From Porphyromonadaceae bacterium (lineage in GTDB: Bacteria; Bacteroidota; Bacteroidia; Bacteroidales; Dysgonomonadaceae), in contig JALHIE010000005.1 in NCBI GenBank assembly GCA_022840285.1, positions 1 to 37,032 on the forward strand: a DNA stretch of 37,032 nucleotides. Direction: 5' to 3'. The translations under genes were made by a program, and so were the position numbers. Position 1 is the stretch's first letter; every line of letters starts with the position of its first letter. This document shows positions 33,030-37,032 of the stretch, piece after piece. The notes beneath the pieces are model-generated. The model saw nothing but the letters and a program-made list of their open reading frames with translations. It was not told the DNA's origin and did not search any database.

Positions 33030-33773
33030 ATGATACAGGTTATTAACAGAGCATTAAATATTCTAGAATTGGTTTCAAGAGAGAGAGAACGTGATTATTC
33101 CTTAGGAGAAATTGCAAAAAGCTTGAATTTAAATGCAAGCACTTGTGCCAATATCGTAAAAACATTGCTCAACAGAGGCTACCTTGAACAACAAGAAAAA
33201 AAACAGGGATACAAATTGGGGCCTCAGGCATATTATCTTACCGGAAATTATTCTAACAGAGAAGAGTTGATGAGGATATCCGTTGCCCCTATGCAACAAC
33301 TTCGAGACAAACTGAATGAAACCTGCATTCTTGCAATTTTGAAAGAAAATATAAGGATCACTCTACACAAAGAATTAAGTACACATGAATTACAAGTTGT
33401 AAGTAACGGAGAGGAAAAAAATGCTTATTTAACTGCAACGGGAAGAATTGTTCTAGCATGCCTGAAAAATGATGAACGGATGCGTTTTATTCAGAGATAC
33501 GGTTTACCCGGCGCCATGTGGCCCGAAGTTCAAAATGAAAATGACCTACTTGATGAATTGGACAAAATAAAGAAGAAACAATTGGCTATCCATTTTGATG
33601 GCGCTTACATCGTAGGTGTGGGGTCGCCAATATATAAAAATGATGAAGTTGTGGCGGCCATTGGAATTTATCTACCCGAAGTCAGATTTACCTATAAGGT
33701 GCAGGAACAGATATTTCTGGAAATAAGCAACACAGCCCAACTGATTAGCAATAAAATGGAAAAGATTCTTTAA
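33030..33773 (+). CDS. IclR-family transcriptional regulator
   Basis: A 247-residue regulator. The N-terminal winged helix-turn-helix spans residues 1-70 (MIQVINRALNILELVS, YSLGEIAKSLNLNASTCANIVKTLLNRGYLEQ, GYKLGPQAYYLTG). The effector-binding domain follows (TCILAILKENIRITLHKE, AYLTATGRIVLACL, GAYIVGVGSPIYKNDEVVAAIGIYLPE). The start is set at 33030; the open frame extends upstream to 32970, but those 20 codons are the IS right repeat and do not belong to the family. It is the only transcription factor near the PUL and was probably divergent from it. The IS lies 19 bases upstream, between this gene and its likely promoter, so current expression is uncertain. No Shine-Dalgarno is visible. Confidence 0.9.
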   Translation: MIQVINRALNILELVSRERERDYSLGEIAKSLNLNASTCANIVKTLLNRGYLEQQEKKQGYKLGPQAYYLTGNYSNREELMRISVAPMQQLRDKLNETCILAILKENIRITLHKELSTHELQVVSNGEEKNAYLTATGRIVLACLKNDERMRFIQRYGLPGAMWPEVQNENDLLDELDKIKKKQLAIHFDGAYIVGVGSPIYKNDEVVAAIGIYLPEVRFTYKVQEQIFLEISNTAQLISNKMEKIL

Positions 33774-34036
33774 ACTTCATAAAAACGATTACCTTCCGTT
33801 CATTTGATAATAAAAGATAAGTAAGAACCCTAAAATTAGCCCAGAAAGTAAATTTTGTATCAAGACTAACTCTCAATTATGGATTTATCAAATCGATTAT
33901 ACAACTATGTGAGCTTAATAGATATAATAAAAAAAGCAAATCAGGAATGTAGAGTATAAGTTTGTGGCTACGAAGACTATACCAGAATGAAAGGTACTCG
34001 GATTTATCCAAATAAAAAACAGATAACGGATAGGGT

Positions 34037-34402
34037 CTACCCTTTAAAAATAAAATAAACTGCCAGGACCAGGAAAACAAATCCTACCAGGTGGTTCATC
34101 TTTAATGGGGTCTGAAAAGCAACGGAAGAGAAGACAACAAACACTACCAATGTGATAACCTCTTGAATAACTTTCAGCTGGACGAGAGAAAATGCCCCAC
34201 CGTTTCCATCAAACCCGATCCGGTTTGCCGGCACCTGAAAACAGTACTCGAAAAAGGCGATCAGCCAGCTGAAAACAATTACACCAAAAAGCGGAAGTTT
34301 GCTTAACCACGAATTTTCGGCAAGCTTGAGGTGCCCATACCAGGCAAAAATCATGAAAATATTGGAACACACCAAAAGCCCGATAGTGAGGAGATAATTC
34401 AT
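34037..34402 (-). CDS. DUF486 (DMT-like) small membrane protein
   Basis: A 121-residue protein with four hydrophobic segments (about 3-20, 36-52, 75-95, 100-119), matching the DUF486 family of DMT-like proteins. Landmarks are NIFMIFAWYGHLK, FSWLIAFFEYCFQVPANRIG, FSLVQLKVIQEVITL and FKTPLK-type (here FQTPLKMNHLVGF). Its function is unknown. It stands alone between a convergent iclR and a co-oriented epimerase gene, and is probably transcribed on its own from the -7 box at 34426-34433. Confidence 0.9.
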   Translation of the reverse strand: MNYLLTIGLLVCSNIFMIFAWYGHLKLAENSWLSKLPLFGVIVFSWLIAFFEYCFQVPANRIGFDGNGGAFSLVQLKVIQEVITLVVFVVFSSVAFQTPLKMNHLVGFVFLVLAVYFIFKG

Positions 34403-34425
34403 AACCGTTGCATAAAAATCGGGCG

Positions 34426-34433
34426 CAAAAGTA
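34426..34433 (-). promoter_or_regulatory. Candidate -7 box for the DUF486 gene
   Basis: On the minus strand this reads TACTTTTG, a TAnnTTTG match 23 bases upstream of the start codon. A CAA (TTG on the minus strand) lies 24 bases further upstream, longer than the preferred spacing, so this is tentative. Confidence 0.3.
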
Positions 34434-34456
34434 ATGAAAATCTTGTTGAAATATAT

Positions 34457-35494
34457 TCAATAGGCGAAATTTATTTTCTGATTAGGCAACACACCGATCC
34501 CCGGCAAATCGTTGGCAATAATTTTACCGCTCTGTAACCGGGCACCGTCAAAACAATCGTTAGCAATCAGCAACGCACCGTCCAAATCGGCAAAATCCAT
34601 TCCGGAACAAAGTTGCGATGCAGCAGATATAGCGCACGAGGTTTCAGTCATACATCCCATCATCACTTTCATTCCCAATGCCTCGGCAACCCTGCGCATT
34701 CTCCAGGCCTCACGCATACCGGTGCATTTCATTAGCTTGATATTGATGCCCGAGAATACACCTTTCAATCGTTCGATATCGGCTAACCGCTGGAGCGACT
34801 CATCGGCGAAAATGGGTAACGGACTCTCTTCCGTCAACCGGGAAATATTGTCCAGGTCCAACTTCGGCATGGGCTGTTCTACCATCACAACCCCTTTATC
34901 TTTCATCCAATAAATCGTGTCCAATGCTGCAAGACGGTCTTTCCAACCCTGATTGGCATCAACTGCCAACGGCAGGCAGGTAACGGAACGGATGGCCTCA
35001 ATCATGCGCTTGTCGTCCGGTCCGCCTACTTTTACTTTCAGTATGTTGAAGCGTCCCATTGCTTCGAGCGTTTTTTCACGCACCACATCATCCGAATCGA
35101 TACCGATGGTAAAAGTAGTGTCAGGTACATCCGCCCTGTCCAGCCCATACCTCTTATACCACGGCAAACCGTCAATTTTCCCGGCTAAATCATGCAAAGC
35201 GATATCTACGGAAGCTTTGGCTGCTGTATTGTTAACCGCAATACCGTCCACATACTCCAAAATCTCGTCCAGGCCTCCAGGATCGGGAAAAGCAGACAAA
35301 TCGACTTTCTTCAGAAATTCAATAACCGAAGCCTGTGTCTCACCCAAGTACGGAGGCAGTGAGGCTTCACCGTAACCCGCAAGCCCGTCGTATTCAATTT
35401 TGGTGAGTACAATCGGCGTCGTTTTGCGGGAAAAACCCGATATGGTAAACGTGTGGCACAGTTCGAGGTCATAACGTGCCCAGGATAATTTCAT
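34457..35494 (-). CDS. Dipeptide epimerase (L-Ala-D/L-Glu epimerase type)
   Basis: A 345-residue enolase-superfamily enzyme of the muconate-lactonizing subgroup. The catalytic KxK is Lys153/Lys155 (LKVKVGG). The Mg ligands are Asp179 (VDANQGW), Glu206 (VEQPM) and Asp231 (FADES). The second-face lysine is Lys253 in NIKLMKCTG. These fit L-Ala-D/L-Glu epimerases that recycle murein peptides. The start at 35494 gives the usual length and N-terminus; the frame continues to 35578 but that would run into the end of the peptidase gene. It lies 64 bases downstream of an NlpC/P60 peptidase that could supply its dipeptide, a pairing also known from the Bacillus ykf genes. Confidence 0.9.
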   Translation of the reverse strand: MKLSWARYDLELCHTFTISGFSRKTTPIVLTKIEYDGLAGYGEASLPPYLGETQASVIEFLKKVDLSAFPDPGGLDEILEYVDGIAVNNTAAKASVDIALHDLAGKIDGLPWYKRYGLDRADVPDTTFTIGIDSDDVVREKTLEAMGRFNILKVKVGGPDDKRMIEAIRSVTCLPLAVDANQGWKDRLAALDTIYWMKDKGVVMVEQPMPKLDLDNISRLTEESPLPIFADESLQRLADIERLKGVFSGINIKLMKCTGMREAWRMRRVAEALGMKVMMGCMTETSCAISAASQLCSGMDFADLDGALLIANDCFDGARLQSGKIIANDLPGIGVLPNQKINFAY

Positions 35495-35558
35495 TGTGGA
35501 AGAGCTGTTCTTTCTCACTGTCATTGCCGTTATTTTGGGAAAATCCGTCTGGCCTGAT

Positions 35559-36740
35559 TCACCACTTGTAAAAAGCATTATCCGGAATTTCTTCGATACC
35601 TGCCGTATTTACTCCACCAATCATCGTTCGGGAGCACAGATAGCGACCGGCATTATGTTCGTCATAAAGCATATCGGCAGGATCAAAACTGCCAACCTGA
35701 ACATAATCGGACGCATGTATAAACCGTCTGTTCCCGATGTAAATGGCTACGTGAACAACCCTTTTTTTCGGACTTTCCTTCGTTACCCCCGTCCCAAAAA
35801 AAAGCAAATCGCCCGGTTGCAAACTCGCGAAATTGCCTTTATCATCCACCGGTTCTCCGGTCAACACCTGCTGCGAAGCATCGCGCTGAAGAATAACCCC
35901 GTGAAGGAAGTAGACCAACTTGACCAACCCACTACAATCCAGTCCGTTAGACGAAACACCACCCCAAACATAGGGGATCCCCATAAATTGTTGGGCGGTT
36001 CTTACTATGCTTTCAGGTGTTAACTCCTTATCCACCAGCCATTTCTTCACCTCTTCGGAATCGGACTTTCGTATATAAGCTTCACGTCCGTCAGGATACA
36101 TTACCCGGTAAAAACTGTCTTTCATCCCTTTCAGGACAAGCATATCCCCGATCACTAAATCGGATATCGTTTGCGACTTAACATCTGCTTTTTCATAGGA
36201 AAATGCATACAACACAGTCACCACCACTTTCTCTTTCTGGTTGTATTCACGTAGTTCTGCCTCAGTCATTGTTTTTATACCGCCCGATACCCACCCGATG
36301 TACCCATCCGGTGTCTGCACGCGCCGCCAGCCGCCAGTTTTATCCAGTAGTCTGACCGGCATTCCCAACAAAACTTCAGACAGGATTTCGCAACCGTGGG
36401 AACTGACGGAATACAACTTTTCTACCGAATTGTAGACCACTCCCCAACATTTTTCACCAACGACACCATCTGGCAATAACCGGATGTCGTTTTTAACAAA
36501 TCCTGCCGTTTCTCCTGCTTTTACCAGCATTTCCCGGTAAGCAGCCTTGCTGGTAGTTTCACCGCTAAGCACAATCGTACCCGAATGTTGTGAGGCCACT
36601 ACATCAAATATTTCTTTCCGGCTGTCGGGCACATGTTTCTCCCTGACCTGTCCTATAATGTGTTGCATACTGCTCTGCTGAGCCATAAAACATAGTGTTG
36701 AAAATATCCGAAAAAGGAATAATGAAATCGTTTTTCTCAT
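35559..36740 (-). CDS. NlpC/P60 (C40) peptidase with SH3 domains, YkfC-like
   Basis: A 393-residue exported cysteine peptidase. A weak Sec leader (residues 1-20) is followed by SH3-like domains (about 95-155, with SVSSHGCEILSEVLLGMPVRLLDKTGGWRRV, and 170-225, with VIGDMLVLKGMKDSFYRVMYPDGREAYI). The NlpC/P60 domain spans about 240-365. The catalytic set is Cys269 (LDCSGLV), His330 (VVHVAIYIG) and His342 (FIHAS). Such enzymes cut the gamma-D-Glu to diamino acid bond of free murein peptides. Released L-Ala-D-Glu would suit the epimerase encoded just downstream. It is divergent from the lipoprotein gene at the right edge. Confidence 0.92.
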   Translation of the reverse strand: MRKTISLFLFRIFSTLCFMAQQSSMQHIIGQVREKHVPDSRKEIFDVVASQHSGTIVLSGETTSKAAYREMLVKAGETAGFVKNDIRLLPDGVVGEKCWGVVYNSVEKLYSVSSHGCEILSEVLLGMPVRLLDKTGGWRRVQTPDGYIGWVSGGIKTMTEAELREYNQKEKVVVTVLYAFSYEKADVKSQTISDLVIGDMLVLKGMKDSFYRVMYPDGREAYIRKSDSEEVKKWLVDKELTPESIVRTAQQFMGIPYVWGGVSSNGLDCSGLVKLVYFLHGVILQRDASQQVLTGEPVDDKGNFASLQPGDLLFFGTGVTKESPKKRVVHVAIYIGNRRFIHASDYVQVGSFDPADMLYDEHNAGRYLCSRTMIGGVNTAGIEEIPDNAFYKW

Positions 36741-36834
36741 ACTTTGCCGGATAAATTAATGGAGCGAATTTACGATTTTTATTTCATTTGAAGAGTGATA
36801 TCGGAAGGATTTAGCGTAAAATGCAGAAATTCAT

Positions 36835-36842
36835 TATCTTTG
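36835..36842 (+). promoter_or_regulatory. Candidate -7 box for the right-edge lipoprotein gene
   Basis: TATCTTTG is a perfect TAnnTTTG match 25 bases upstream of the start codon. Upstream at about the right spacing only a weak TTTAG is found. A strong Shine-Dalgarno (AAAGGAGG, 36853-36860) follows 7 bases before the ATG, unusual among the genes of this window. Confidence 0.45.
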
Positions 36843-36867
36843 ATTCCGAAAGAAAGGAGGAAAATGT

Positions 36868-37032
36868 ATGAAAACAAGAATGAAGCGAAGCCTGACTTTC
36901 ATTTTAATTGGTTTTTACCTTGCAGGACCAGCTGCTTGTGCACACCCTCAAAAAAACGAAACCCAAAAACCCAACAAGCAGGTGATGGATACACTCCAAC
37001 ACCCCACCCGCGCAGCCAAAAAACTCGCTGAA
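36868..37032 (+). CDS. Lipoprotein, 5' part only (runs off the window)
   Basis: The first 55 codons of a gene continuing beyond the window. The N-terminus is a lipoprotein signal (KRSLTFILIGFYLAGPAAC, lipid Cys24), followed by a polar linker (AHPQKNETQKPNKQ). The start at 36868 is preferred over the out-of-frame ATG at 36864 because only this frame gives a signal peptide, and AAAGGAGG lies 7 bases upstream. No domain can be recognised in what is visible, so the function is unknown. Confidence 0.75.
   Translation, partial: MKTRMKRSLTFILIGFYLAGPAACAHPQKNETQKPNKQVMDTLQHPTRAAKKLAE

Noticed and set aside
33877..34080. 67-codon minus frame after iclR
   Set aside because: It overlaps the end of the DUF486 gene in another frame and shows no recognisable domain; the 263-base gap around it looks non-coding.
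35496..36023. 175-codon plus-strand frame
   Set aside because: Shadow of the NlpC/P60 gene, whose catalytic motifs are intact on the minus strand.

Overview
The window is AT-rich chromosomal DNA of a member of the Bacteroidota, most likely order Bacteroidales. The evidence is a SusC/SusD pair, many Sec lipoproteins, weak ribosome-binding sites, and several matches to the Bacteroides promoter pattern (TTTG or TTG, about 19 bases, TAnnTTTG). I cannot fix the genus from sequence alone. No tRNA, rRNA or CRISPR was seen.

Layout. The left edge (1-1065) holds the SPASM end of a radical SAM enzyme and pncA, both on +. From 1084 to about 30990 almost everything is on the minus strand and forms one large polysaccharide utilization locus (PUL). 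In order of transcription it starts with an IPT/TIG-NHL lipoprotein, SusC, SusD, a DUF1735/DUF4361-type lipoprotein and an Ig-like plus F5/8C lipoprotein. A 408-base gap follows, then a GH89-like enzyme, a Tat-exported GH20-like protein, a Tat-exported GH20 hexosaminidase, a cytoplasmic TIM-barrel protein, a SIS sugar isomerase, a Gfo/Idh/MocA protein without its NAD domain, a complete Gfo/Idh/MocA oxidoreductase, a second and cytoplasmic GH20-like protein, a DUF4838 lipoprotein, a sodium/solute symporter and LutA-LutB-LutC. After a 308-base gap a third transcription unit encodes a LamG lipoprotein, a GH2 beta-glucuronidase-type enzyme and a beta-helix protein.

Upstream of the PUL, on +, an IS3-family element (31734-33010) sits between an IclR-type regulator and what looks like that regulator's own promoter. 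Further right are a DUF486 membrane protein (-) and a peptidoglycan-peptide pair (NlpC/P60 peptidase and dipeptide epimerase, -). The first 55 codons of a lipoprotein (+) run off the window.

How it may work (inference). SusC/D and the surface lipoproteins bind and import a glycan. GH89-, GH20- and GH2-type enzymes point to one containing N-acetylhexosamine and hexuronic acid; no sulfatase and no recognised polysaccharide lyase is present. The symporter imports sugars, and the cytoplasmic SIS, oxidoreductase and TIM-barrel proteins process them. LutABC oxidises lactate or a related 2-hydroxy acid, suggesting a substrate that releases such an acid. No hybrid two-component or ECF sigma/anti-sigma regulator is present; the IS-disrupted IclR gene is the only local regulator.
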